A stretch of DNA of 64,000 bases from NCBI GenBank assembly GCA_963808725.1, contig CAWEGO010000002.1:744001-808000 (forward strand), in the 5' to 3' direction. Positions 49,983 to 58,910 of the stretch are shown here, in pieces. Each line of letters opens with the position of its first letter. Position 1 is the stretch's first letter. The DNA is from JAHFUA01 sp963808725 (GTDB lineage: Bacteria; Acidobacteriota; Terriglobia; Terriglobales; Acidobacteriaceae). The notes beneath the pieces were generated by a model, which was not told the origin of the DNA, did no database searches, and saw only the letters and a list, made by a program, of their open reading frames with translations. A program made the translations under genes and the position numbers.

Positions 49983-52532
49983 TGCCCTCCGGGCGTTCCA
50001 TCAGGCGGATGGTTCTCGCGGCTGTGCTGGCGCTGGCCGTGGCCGTGTTCGTGCCGCCCATGATCAAGCTGACCCGCTTTCGCAAAAGCATCGTCGCGGC
50101 GATCAGCGCAGGGCTGGGGCGGCAAGTCAGCGTGCGCGAGGTCAGGCTTCGGCTCTTTCCCCAGCCCGGTTTGCAACTGGAAGGATTTGTGGTGCAGGAC
50201 GATCCGGCGTTTAGCGCCGAACCCATGCTGCACGCCGAAGAAGTCACCGCTATCCTGCGGTGGAGTTCGCTCTGGCGCTGGCGGCCGGAGATTGGCTCGC
50301 TGACGCTGCGATCTCCCAACGGCGCCCAGCCCTGGAGCCTCAATGTCGTGCGCCGGCAGGACGGACAGTGGAACCTGCAATCGCTGCTCCTGCGCGCCAG
50401 CCAGACGCCTGCCGCACCCACTACCAAGGTCCGGCCGGAAGCGCGCCTGCGCTTTCCCTATATCGAAGGCGACGGCGGCCGCATCAATTTCAAGTCCGGC
50501 GTGGAGAAAAAAGTCTATGCCCTGAGCGAAGCCGACTTCGCTCTGTGGCTGGCTTCGGAGAACGAGTGGAACGTGCGGCTGCGGGCGCGTCCCATGCGCA
50601 GCGATGCCAGCCTCAGCGATACCGGGACGGTTGAGGTCAGCGGAGCGTTTGGCCGGGCAGCCCGGCTGGACCAGACGCCCTTGCGCCTGCGCCTCTCCCT
50701 GCGCGCAGCGCAACTGGGACAGCTCACACGCCTGGTATACGGCCGCGACCGCGGCTGGCGCGGCTCGGTGAACCTGGCGGCAGACCTCACCGGCACGCCC
50801 GAGGACCTGAAGCTGACCGGCGCGGGATCGATCGACGATTTCCGCCGCTACGACATCAGCCTGCCGGACACGCTGCGGCTCGCCGCGAACTGCACCGCAC
50901 AGTATCGCTGGCAGGCACAGGAACTTTCCCACCTCGACTGCCGCATGCAGGACGGTGAACTGGCGCTGCGTGGCAGCATCACCGACGTTCTTCGGTTTGC
51001 AGCGCTACGACCTGGCCCTGGTTGCCGAGCAGGTGCCGATGGCGGAACTGGCGCGCCTGGCTCGTCATGCCAAGTTCGCGCTGCCTCCGGACCTGACCGC
51101 CGCCGGCGCTCTCGATGCAGAATTCGCTTACCGCACCGGGCCTGGCCAGCAAGGCTGGGCGGGCGCCGGCAGCACCAGCGATTTCGTCCTGCGCTCGGGA
51201 GTCTTGGGGCAGGAGCTGAAGTTGGGTGCGATCAAGTTCGAGGTTAAGCAAGAAAACGCCAGTGGGTGGGGTCTTTCAGCCGGCCGTCATCACCCCACCG
51301 GCGCCTCTTCCGCCATAGGCGGCGACTATCGCCTGGTACTGGCGCCGTTTCCGGTGCCGCTGGGCGGGACCGCGCCGGCTACCGTCCACGCTTCGTTTTC
51401 TTCCACCGACTACAACCTCGAGGTCGCGGGCGATGCCGAACTCCAGCGCCTGTTCCGGGTGGCTCGTGGCCTGGGACTGCGGGCGCCAGCGCTAGGCGCC
51501 AGCGGCAGCGCCAAACTCGACTTGCAGATCGCCGGCAACTGGACGGGATTCACCCCGCCGGTCGCCACCGGCTCCATGCAGTTGCGAAATGTGACCGTGC
51601 TTCTGGCAGGGGTGCACGGCCCCGCTCACGTGCGCAGCGCCAACGCTCTCCTGCTGCCGGACCAGGTGCAGATCGAGAACCTGACGGCCACCTTCGCCGG
51701 CAACCACGCGGCGGTGGATGGATCGCTGGTTCTGTCTCGTGGTTGCGAGGCCACGCAACTTTGTCCGGTTCGCTTCGACCTTCACTCCAACGAGATCTCA
51801 CTCGAGGAGCTGAACCGCCTGCTCAACCCGCAGTTTCAGCGAGTGCCGTGGTATCGCGTGCTGGCCGGAGACACGGGCGCGTCGGCGGCAAGATTCGCAG
51901 CCCGCGGCCGCATCCGTGCGGACCACGTCATGGTCAAAGAACTGGAACTCCAGCACGTGGCTGCGCAGGCGGAACTGCGGGACCGCAAGTTGCATCTTTC
52001 CGACATCCGCGCCGACGCCCTGGGCGGCAAGCTGCACGCGGATTGGAGAGCCGATTTCACCAGCGCCGAGCCCTTGTACAGCGGCTCGGGAACGCTGGAG
52101 CGGGTTGCGCTCGCGCAGGTGGCCGCGTTAACGCACGATCCCTGGGCAACCGGCACCGGCAGCGGCAGCTTCAAGCTCGAGCTCGCGGGATGGAGCGCCC
52201 CCGATTTGGCGGAGTCGGCCAAGGGCGCATTGGATTTTGAGTGGCAGAACGGCACCTTGCAGCATGTGGCGTTGAACGGCGACGGATCTCCCTTGCGGCT
52301 GAAGCGCTTCACCGGACGCGCCGTGCTGGACGACCGCCGCCTGGAGTTCCAACAAAGCAGCATTGAGACTGCCGACGGCATCTACACGGTGAGCGGGACC
52401 GCGTCGCTGGGCAGGCTGGACCTCAGGTTGATGGACCGGAAATCGCACGGCTACGCGGTCTCAGGAACTTTGGAGAAGCCGCACGTCACCGCGCTGTCCG
52501 CGTCGGAGATGCAGGCGGCAATCGGCAAATGA
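49982..52532 (+). CDS. AsmA-like protein, frameshifted
   Basis: 849 aa when restored. A membrane segment near the start (RRMVLAAVLALAVAVFV) and long beta-rich AsmA-like sequence (LRLFPQPGLQLEGFVVQDDP) suggest an envelope lipid-handling protein that bridges the periplasm. Near 50990 the match leaves one frame (ALRGSITDV) and continues in another (FGLQRYDLALVAEQVPMAEL). The joined length is 2551 bases, one too many for 849 codons plus stop; removing a T in GACGTTCTTCGG fits. If the shift is real, two fragments remain. Its stop overlaps the next ATG. Confidence 0.82.
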
Positions 52533-53122
52533 GAATTACCCGAACCGCGGCCGTCGTCTTCGCTCTATCGCTCACCGCCGTTCTCGCACTCCCGCAACAA
52601 ACTGTCTCGACCGCCACCAGTCCTGCCGTGCGCAGCATGGAGCGCAAGCTGGAGCACATCGAAAGCAACGCCGCGAGACCAAAGCCCAACTCGACCCCCA
52701 CCGTCCTGACCGAAGACGAGGTGAACGCCTACGTCAACTCGGGCGCCGTGCACCTGCCCAGAGGCGTGCAGCACGTGCACCTGGAAGGCATGCTGGGAGC
52801 GGTTACGGCGAACATGCAGGTGGATTTCGACCAGATCACCCAGAACAGCCGTTCCGTGAACCCGCTGCTGGCGCTGTTCAGCGGCGTGCACCAGGTGGAG
52901 GTGGCCGCCCACGCTTACGGCCAGCGCGGGGTGGGACACGTCCACGTCGACCGCGTGTCGCTCGACGGAGTCGAGGTGCCCGAGATCGCCCCGGAATTCT
53001 TCATCGACCGCTACATCAAGCCGAAACACCCCGAGATTGGCCTCGACTCGCGCTTCCAGATGCCCGACCGCATCGACATCGCCGTCGCCGGCCGGCACCA
53101 GATGACCCTGGTGCAGAAGTGA
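52529..53122 (+). CDS. Secreted protein of unknown function
   Basis: 197 aa. Signal peptide at about 1-23 (AAVVFALSLTAVLALPQ). The mature part (VLTEDEVNAYVNSGAVHLPR, VSLDGVEVPEIAPEFFIDRY) is compact and has no known motif. ATGA overlap with the AsmA-like gene suggests they work together in the envelope; this is inferred from coupling only. Confidence 0.75.
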   Translation: MRITRTAAVVFALSLTAVLALPQQTVSTATSPAVRSMERKLEHIESNAARPKPNSTPTVLTEDEVNAYVNSGAVHLPRGVQHVHLEGMLGAVTANMQVDFDQITQNSRSVNPLLALFSGVHQVEVAAHAYGQRGVGHVHVDRVSLDGVEVPEIAPEFFIDRYIKPKHPEIGLDSRFQMPDRIDIAVAGRHQMTLVQK

Positions 53123-53427
53123 GCGGTCCAGCGTCGCCCCTGGAAGGGGCTGGATGATTTTGTTGCTCCTCACCCCGGGCTTACGCCCGGGGCTCACTCA
53201 AATGTTGCCGCTACGCGGCTTGCATTGTTCCCGGCCTGGCCTTAATCGGAGAGGGTTACGTTTTGCCATGCAGCGTTGTCTGGTTGCCAGTCTGGAGCCC
53301 GGAGGGCGGCATTTGTGTGAGCCCAGCGCGTGAGCGCTGGGGAAGGAATTGAGGAAAAACGTGAGCCCGGAGGGCGGCACCTTCGCTGAATCGCTGGCCT
53401 TGCCGTGGTACCATCCAATTTCGCCGC
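53123..53427. other. Repeat-filled intergenic stretch
   Basis: No gene. It holds a CCCCGGGC TTAC GCCCGGGG palindrome near 53174-53196, a GCCGCTACGCGGCTT hairpin just after it, and two GAGCCCGGAGGGCGGCA copies near 53295 and 53363. These are REP-type units. Confidence 0.6.
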
Positions 53428-54102
53428 ATGAGCTCCGACCAGATCTTCAATTTGGTGATCGAGGGCGTCGTATTTCTGTTCGCCATCAGCGTGCACGAGT
53501 CGGCGCACGCCTGGACTGCCTCCTACTACGGCGATCCCACGGCACGCATGCTGGGACGGGTCTCGCTCAACCCCATCCGGCATATTGACCCGATCGGAAC
53601 CGTGCTCATGCCGCTGATCTGCTATTTCGCGCATATCCCGATGATCGGGTGGGCCAAGCCGACGCCGGTGAACCCGCTGAATTTCCGCAAGAACTACGTC
53701 CTGGCCGACATCATGACCTCGGTGGCCGGGCCGGTCAGCAACTTCATCGTCGCTACCGGCTCCGTGATCTTGCTGGCGGTGATCTCGCACGTCTTTCCCG
53801 AAGCCCGCAACATCCTCCGGTATGGAATGGAGAGCCAGTCGGCGCTGATGCCGCTGGTCATCCTGCTTTACAGCGCCATGGAGATCAACGTCTTATTAGC
53901 CGTCTTCAACCTGATCCCCATTCCGCCGCTGGATGGCAGCCATGTGTTGCGCCACATGCTCTCCGATTCGGCACGTAATATCTACGACCGCATCGGATGG
54001 GTCGGCCTCATCCTGTTTTTCCTGGTCGGGGGAAGCGTGCTGCGCACGATGATGGCGCCGTTCATGCACTTCTTCAATTTCCTGCTGGCGGTCCTGATAT
54101 GA
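53428..54102 (+). CDS. M50 family site-2-type membrane protease
   Basis: 224 aa with about five membrane segments. The zinc site is HESAHAW (H-E-x-x-H) in the first third, and the third ligand is in FNLIPIPPLDGS. This is the small M50 form without a PDZ domain (SREBP site-2 protease type). It could act in regulated membrane proteolysis, for example on anti-sigma factors. Its TGA overlaps the trpS ATG. Confidence 0.9.
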   Translation: MSSDQIFNLVIEGVVFLFAISVHESAHAWTASYYGDPTARMLGRVSLNPIRHIDPIGTVLMPLICYFAHIPMIGWAKPTPVNPLNFRKNYVLADIMTSVAGPVSNFIVATGSVILLAVISHVFPEARNILRYGMESQSALMPLVILLYSAMEINVLLAVFNLIPIPPLDGSHVLRHMLSDSARNIYDRIGWVGLILFFLVGGSVLRTMMAPFMHFFNFLLAVLI

Positions 54103-55133
54103 AGAAACGCGTGCTGAGCGGCATGCGCCCCACCGGCAAGCTGCACCTGGGCAACTACCTGGGCGCGCTGGCCAACTGGGTCGGATTGCAGGACAAGTAC
54201 GACTGCTTTTTCTTCATCGCCGACTGGCACGCTCTGACCACCGACTACGCCGATACTTCCGCGGTGAAGCAGAATTCACTGGAGGTCATGCTGGACTACC
54301 TGGCGGCGGGGCTCGACCCCGAGCGCTCGACCCTCTTCATCCAGTCGCACGTGCCGCAGCACGCCGAACTGCACCTGCTGCTTTCGCTGATCACGCCGCT
54401 GGGATGGCTGGAGCGCGTCCCCACGTACAAAGAGCAAAGGGAAAACATCAAGGACAAAGACCTGGGGACGTACGGCTTTCTCGGCTACCCGGTGCTGCAG
54501 TCGGCCGACATCATGATCTACAAGGGCGACTATGTGCCGGTCGGCGAAGACCAGGTGCCGCACGTCGAGATCACCCGCGAGATCGCGCGGCGCTTCAACG
54601 GCTTCTACCAATACAGCGGCCGCGATGTCTTCCCCGAACCGCAGCCGCTGCTCACGCCCGCAGCCAAGGTTCCCGGCACCGACGGCCGCAAGATGTCGAA
54701 GTCGTACAACAACACCATCCTGCTCAGCGAGCCCGAGGCCAGCCTACGGCAGAAGCTGAAGACCATGGTTACCGATCCGGCACGGGTGCGCCGCAGCGAT
54801 CCCGGCAATCCCGACGTCTGCCCGGTTGGCGATTTGCACAAGATCTTCAGCAATCAGGAGACGCTGGCCAAGGTGGACGCGGGCTGCCGCAGCGCCGGCA
54901 TCGGCTGCATCGAGTGCAAGAGCTGGGCCGCCGACGCCATGGTCGCCCGGCTGGCGCCCATCCAGCAGCGGCGAAAAAAATATGAGGATGATCTGAAGCG
55001 AGTCTGGGATATCCTCGAAGCAGGCTCCGCCCGGGCAGCGACCGTCGCCGAGGCCACCATGAACGAGGTGCGCGAGGCGATGCATATGTCCAAGCAGTAC
55101 GAGCCGTCTGCCCCGGGCGCTGGGGGAACATAG
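54099..55133 (+). CDS. trpS: Tryptophanyl-tRNA synthetase
   Basis: 344 aa class I synthetase. The HIGH-type motif is TGKLHLGNY (12-20) and KMSKS is at 198-202. LGYPVLQSADIMIYKGDYVP and VGEDQVPHVEITREIARRFN are typical. The frame stays open upstream, but ATG 54099, overlapping the M50 stop, fits the family start MKKRVLSGMRPTG. Confidence 0.97.
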   Translation: MKKRVLSGMRPTGKLHLGNYLGALANWVGLQDKYDCFFFIADWHALTTDYADTSAVKQNSLEVMLDYLAAGLDPERSTLFIQSHVPQHAELHLLLSLITPLGWLERVPTYKEQRENIKDKDLGTYGFLGYPVLQSADIMIYKGDYVPVGEDQVPHVEITREIARRFNGFYQYSGRDVFPEPQPLLTPAAKVPGTDGRKMSKSYNNTILLSEPEASLRQKLKTMVTDPARVRRSDPGNPDVCPVGDLHKIFSNQETLAKVDAGCRSAGIGCIECKSWAADAMVARLAPIQQRRKKYEDDLKRVWDILEAGSARAATVAEATMNEVREAMHMSKQYEPSAPGAGGT

Positions 55134-55140
55134 TTTCGGG

Positions 55141-55956
55141 ATGCCAGAGGTCACCAACGCGGTGAATCGGAGCGCCACGGCCAGCGATTCTCCCTTCGCC
55201 ATCACCGTCGGCGAGGTTTACGACGGCCCGCTCGACCTGCTGCTCGACCTCATCCGCAAGCAGGACATCAATATCTACGACATCCCGATCGCACAGATCA
55301 CGGCCCAGTACCTCGCCTACGTCGAGCGCATGAAACAGTTGGATGTGAACCTGGCGGCTGAGTTCATCTACATGGCGGCGGTGCTGATCCAGATCAAGTC
55401 GCGGATGCTGCTGCCGCGCGATCCCACGGCGCCCGCTGAGGAAGATGAAGACCCGCGCGCCGATCTGGTTGATCGCCTGCTGGAACACGAGAAATTCCGC
55501 AACGCCGCGCAAATGCTGATGCAGAAGCAGCAGATCGAAGAGGCCACGTGGTCGAATCCGGCGCTCAAGGAATTCAAGGACGACGAAGGCACCGAGCCTG
55601 AGCTCGCCGCCGACGTGGTGGACTTGGTGCGCTCGTTCCGGCAAATTCTTGAACGCGCCAAGGCACGCCCCGTGCTGCAAGTCGACGAAGAGACGGTGAC
55701 GGTAGCGCAGATGATCGACTACATCCGCCGGCGGCTGCTGCTGGAAGATCGTCCAGTACGGCTGAAGTCGCTGTTGCAGTACACGCGCTCGCACAATGCG
55801 CTGATCTGCGCGTTCCTGGCGCTGCTGGAGCTGGTGCGGCTGCAGGCCATCCTGCTGCGGCAGGACCGCGTGTTCGGCGACATCCTGGTTAAGAAGCACA
55901 TGATGTTCGACGCTGTCTTCGGCGACGAAGCGGCAGCGCGGGACGACTGGAGATAG
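55141..55956 (+). CDS. scpA: Segregation and condensation protein A
   Basis: 271 aa kleisin. YDGPLDLLLDLIRKQDINIY is the N-terminal Smc-binding part; the C-terminal winged helix includes VTVAQMIDYIRRRLLLEDRP and VRLQAILLRQDRVFGDILVK. It joins ScpB and Smc in chromosome condensation. It begins seven bases after trpS. The gap to scpB (72 bases) is filled by repeats. Confidence 0.95.
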   Translation: MPEVTNAVNRSATASDSPFAITVGEVYDGPLDLLLDLIRKQDINIYDIPIAQITAQYLAYVERMKQLDVNLAAEFIYMAAVLIQIKSRMLLPRDPTAPAEEDEDPRADLVDRLLEHEKFRNAAQMLMQKQQIEEATWSNPALKEFKDDEGTEPELAADVVDLVRSFRQILERAKARPVLQVDEETVTVAQMIDYIRRRLLLEDRPVRLKSLLQYTRSHNALICAFLALLELVRLQAILLRQDRVFGDILVKKHMMFDAVFGDEAAARDDWR

Positions 55957-56026
55957 TTTCAAGTTTCGAGTTTCAAGTTTCGCGTCGAGGTTTTAAGCCA
56001 AGAGCCAAAAGCCAAGAGCTAAAAGC
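55957..56026. repeat. TTTCAAGTTTCGAG tandem repeat and GGCTTTTGGCC-type repeat
   Basis: Copies of TTTCAAGTTTCG followed by AGCCAAGAGCCAAAAGCC. The second part is the family found at 8920, 9844 and 10935. It ends just before the scpB ATG. Confidence 0.7.
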
Positions 56027-56028
56027 GC

Positions 56029-56772
56029 ATGAGTTTAAAGTCACAAATCGAAGCCATCATTTACGCCGCGGAAGAGCCGGTCACGCTGGAGCAGATGCTG
56101 GCCGTGCTCAAAGACGATGTGCACACGGCGGCGCAATCCGCCGAGAACGAGCCCGATGCGGCGCAGATGAAAGCGACGCTGCGCGCAGCGCTGGATGAAC
56201 TGGTCACGGACTACGCGGCCGGTGACCGCGGCATGGAGATCCGACAAGTCGCGGGCGGATATCGCATGTCCACCAAGCCAGAGCATCACGACGTGGTGCG
56301 CGGGTTCGTGCGCAACCTGAAGCCCGCGATCCGGCTGTCGCTGCCGGCGCTGGAGACGCTGGCCGTGATCGCCTACAAGCAGCCGATCACCGTCCCCGAG
56401 ATCAGCGAGATCCGCAGCGTGGATTCCAGCGGCGTCATCGCTACGCTGCTCGACCGCAAGCTGATTACCACCGCCGGCCGCAAGCAGGTGATCGGACGCC
56501 CCATCCTTTACCGCACCACCAAGGATTTCCTCCTGCGCTTCGGACTGGGCGATATCGGCGAACTGCCCAGCGTAGAGGAATTCGAGAAGCTCGCCTCCGC
56601 GTCGCTGCAGGCGGATTTGTTCGAGGCCGCGATCCCGGACGCTACCGGCGTGCCTGACGTGACGCCGGAGCCAACCGTCGCTGAATCCGAACCTGCGGCC
56701 GAGCCCGAACGCCGCACCACGATCGAACTGGGCGAGCCGCACGCGGCGGAAGTCACCACATCAGATTCGTGA
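56029..56772 (+). CDS. scpB: Segregation and condensation protein B
   Basis: 247 aa. Two winged-helix domains: LKSQIEAIIYAAEEPVTLEQ at the start and IRLSLPALETLAVIAYKQPI in the middle, with VLRKLITTAGRKQVIGRPIL-type sequence. The C-terminal tail is acidic and unstructured. It works with ScpA. Its stop overlaps the pseudouridine synthase GTG (GTGA). Confidence 0.95.
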   Translation: MSLKSQIEAIIYAAEEPVTLEQMLAVLKDDVHTAAQSAENEPDAAQMKATLRAALDELVTDYAAGDRGMEIRQVAGGYRMSTKPEHHDVVRGFVRNLKPAIRLSLPALETLAVIAYKQPITVPEISEIRSVDSSGVIATLLDRKLITTAGRKQVIGRPILYRTTKDFLLRFGLGDIGELPSVEEFEKLASASLQADLFEAAIPDATGVPDVTPEPTVAESEPAAEPERRTTIELGEPHAAEVTTSDS

Positions 56773-57602
56773 CCCGCGCGAACAGCAACGAACCCCACAT
56801 GCCCGAGGAGCGCCTGCAAAAGATCATCGCCGCCGCCGGGATCACCTCGCGCCGCAAGGCCGAGGAGCTGATCACTTCCGGGCGCGTCTCCGTCAACGGG
56901 CAAACCATCACGCAGTTAGGCGCCAAGGCTGACGCGGCACGCGACCACATCCGCGTGGACGGAAAGCTGCTGCGCGCGCCCGAGCGCCACGTCTATTTCC
57001 TGGTCAACAAGCCGCGCGGCTACGTCACCAGCGTCACCGATCCCGAAGGCCGGCCCACCATCATGGACCTGGTGCGCGGGATCAGCGCGCGCGTCTACCC
57101 TGTCGGCCGCCTGGACTACGCCAGCGAAGGACTGGTGCTGCTGACCAACGATGGCGACCTGGCGCAGAAGCTGATGCACGCTTCCTCGCACGTGCCTAAG
57201 ACGTACCTCGTCAAGGTTGCGGGCAAGCCCGAAGCGGAAGCGCTGGGCCGGCTGCGGTCGGGCATCACCATTGAACTCGACGGCAAACATGGAAAGAAGC
57301 GCAGAGTGAAGACCGCGCCAGCGCGCATCCAACTGGCGCGCGATGCGCCCAATCCGTGGTACGAAGTCACGCTCATCGAGGGTCGCAACCGCCAGGTTCG
57401 CCGCATGTTCGAACAGGTCGGGCATCACGTGGAAAAGATCAGGCGGGTGCGGTACGCCAACCTGGAACTGGACGTCGAGCCGGGAAAGTGGCGCGCGCTG
57501 GCCTCCTCGGAAGTGCTGCGGCTCAAGAGCATGGCCGCGGGGAAGGCCCGGCGCGAGGCCAAGCCGGTTCGTGGTAAAAAAGAGGGCGATGAAAAGGCCT
57601 GA
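56769..57602 (+). CDS. rluB: Pseudouridine synthase, RluB/RsuA type
   Basis: 277 aa. An S4 RNA-binding domain (ERLQKIIAAAGITSRRKAEE) is followed by the catalytic domain with the Asp in VGRLDYASEGLVLLTNDG. It modifies a uridine in ribosomal RNA; the exact site (RluB or RluE/RsuA-like) cannot be fixed from sequence here. GTG start overlapping scpB; ATG 56799 is an alternative. It overlaps hisC by 14 bases. Confidence 0.92.
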   Translation: MTRANSNEPHMPEERLQKIIAAAGITSRRKAEELITSGRVSVNGQTITQLGAKADAARDHIRVDGKLLRAPERHVYFLVNKPRGYVTSVTDPEGRPTIMDLVRGISARVYPVGRLDYASEGLVLLTNDGDLAQKLMHASSHVPKTYLVKVAGKPEAEALGRLRSGITIELDGKHGKKRRVKTAPARIQLARDAPNPWYEVTLIEGRNRQVRRMFEQVGHHVEKIRRVRYANLELDVEPGKWRALASSEVLRLKSMAAGKARREAKPVRGKKEGDEKA

Positions 57603-58719
57603 GGAGTTGGTGCCCGAACACGTTCGGGCGCTCGGGGCGTACACGCCGGGGAAGCCGTTACGCCAGGCCGAGCGGGAAAGCGGCGTCCGCATGATCAAGA
57701 TGGCGTCGAACGAAAACCCCTTGGGGCCGTCGCCCAAAGCGCTGGAAGCGTTGCGCGCCGTGGAACCCCAGGCTCATCTCTATCCCGACAATGACGTCTC
57801 GCAACTGCGGCTGAGGCTGGCGGAACTGCACGGCGTGCGGCTGGAGCAGATCGTGGTCGATAATGGCTCAACCGCTCTGCTCGGGGCGATCTCCCGCACG
57901 CTGCTACGGCCGGGACTCAACGCCATCACGAGTGAGCGATCGTTTATCATCTATCCCCTTGCGACCAAGGCCGCCGGCGGAAGGTGCATTACCGCGCCGA
58001 TGAAGGGTGACGGCTACGATCTGGACGCGATCGCCGCCGCCATCGACGACGACACGCGCATCATCTTTATCGCCAATCCCAATAATCCCACCGGCACGCT
58101 GATCGACGCGCCCCGGATGGACGCGTTCCTGCGGAAAGTCCCGGAGCACGTGATCGTGGTGCTGGATGAAGCTTATTGCGACTTTGCCACCGACTTGGCC
58201 GCCGCGCGCGGCCTCGAGTACTCGCATTCGCTCGACTACGTGCGCCAAGAGCGCAATGTGGTTGTGCTGCGAACTTTCTCCAAGGCGCACGGCCTGGCGG
58301 GACTGCGCGTGGGATACGGAGTCGGACCAGGCGTGCTGATGCAGTACTTCAACCGCATGCGCACGACGTTCTCGGTGTCGGCGTTAGCCCAAGCCGCCGC
58401 GCTGGCCGCGCTCGACGACCAGGAGCACATCCGCAAGACCATCGCCAACAACCGCCGCGGGGCCGAGTTCCTGATGAGCCGGCTCTCCGAGATGGGATAC
58501 CGGCCGATTCCCACGTTCGCCAACTTCATCTACTTCGACGCCGGCGAGGACGCGGCGGCCTTCAGCAAGCGTCTGCAGGCCAGCGGCATCATCGTGCGGC
58601 CGCTCGGGCCGTGGGGCAGTCCCACCGCCATCCGCGTAACCATTGGCACGCCGGAGCAGAACGAATTGTTTCTCTCGTTTTCCGGCGAGAAACATGGTTT
58701 CATAGGCGGCCGCGTCTAA
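57589..58719 (+). CDS. hisC: Histidinol-phosphate aminotransferase
   Basis: 376 aa PLP enzyme. NENPLGPSPKALEAL, the PNNPTGTLI loop, VLDEAYCDF and the PLP lysine Lys232 in TFSKAHGLAGLRVGYG are as in HisC; the end IRVTIGTPEQNELFL is intact. No other his genes are present, so a broader aminotransferase role (for example aromatic acids) cannot be excluded. ATG 57589 lies within the 3' end of rluB. Confidence 0.93.
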   Translation: MKRPEELVPEHVRALGAYTPGKPLRQAERESGVRMIKMASNENPLGPSPKALEALRAVEPQAHLYPDNDVSQLRLRLAELHGVRLEQIVVDNGSTALLGAISRTLLRPGLNAITSERSFIIYPLATKAAGGRCITAPMKGDGYDLDAIAAAIDDDTRIIFIANPNNPTGTLIDAPRMDAFLRKVPEHVIVVLDEAYCDFATDLAAARGLEYSHSLDYVRQERNVVVLRTFSKAHGLAGLRVGYGVGPGVLMQYFNRMRTTFSVSALAQAAALAALDDQEHIRKTIANNRRGAEFLMSRLSEMGYRPIPTFANFIYFDAGEDAAAFSKRLQASGIIVRPLGPWGSPTAIRVTIGTPEQNELFLSFSGEKHGFIGGRV

Positions 58720-58721
58720 CC

Positions 58722-58862
58722 GCGCCTATGGATGCGACTGTTTCCGTCGAGTTGGGGGCCGAAGACGCGCACCTCGAGATCCCATGGCAGGCGGGAGACC
58801 TGCGCTATTACGACCTGAAGCGCCATCCCGAGTTGCTGCTCGAATTGCCCGAGTCCCACAAC
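58722..58862. repeat. 141-bp direct repeat, left copy
   Basis: Identical to 61679-61819 without mismatch. It encodes the first 45 codons of the gene at 61685. Imperfect similarity to the right copy extends about 60 bases into the hisC 3' end. Confidence 0.9.
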
Positions 58863-58910
58863 GGCTGCGGCCGGTGCGACCGGCGCAGTCGTTCCTCCGA
58901 TACGAATTAG
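58728..58910 (+). pseudogene. Truncated duplicate of the gene at 61685
   Basis: 60 codons; the first 45 (MDATVSVELGAEDAHLEIPW onward to ESHN) are identical to those of the full gene, after which 15 unrelated residues follow to a stop. It sits directly behind hisC, where the full gene would be expected, so it is the left stump created by the insertion. Confidence 0.75.
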
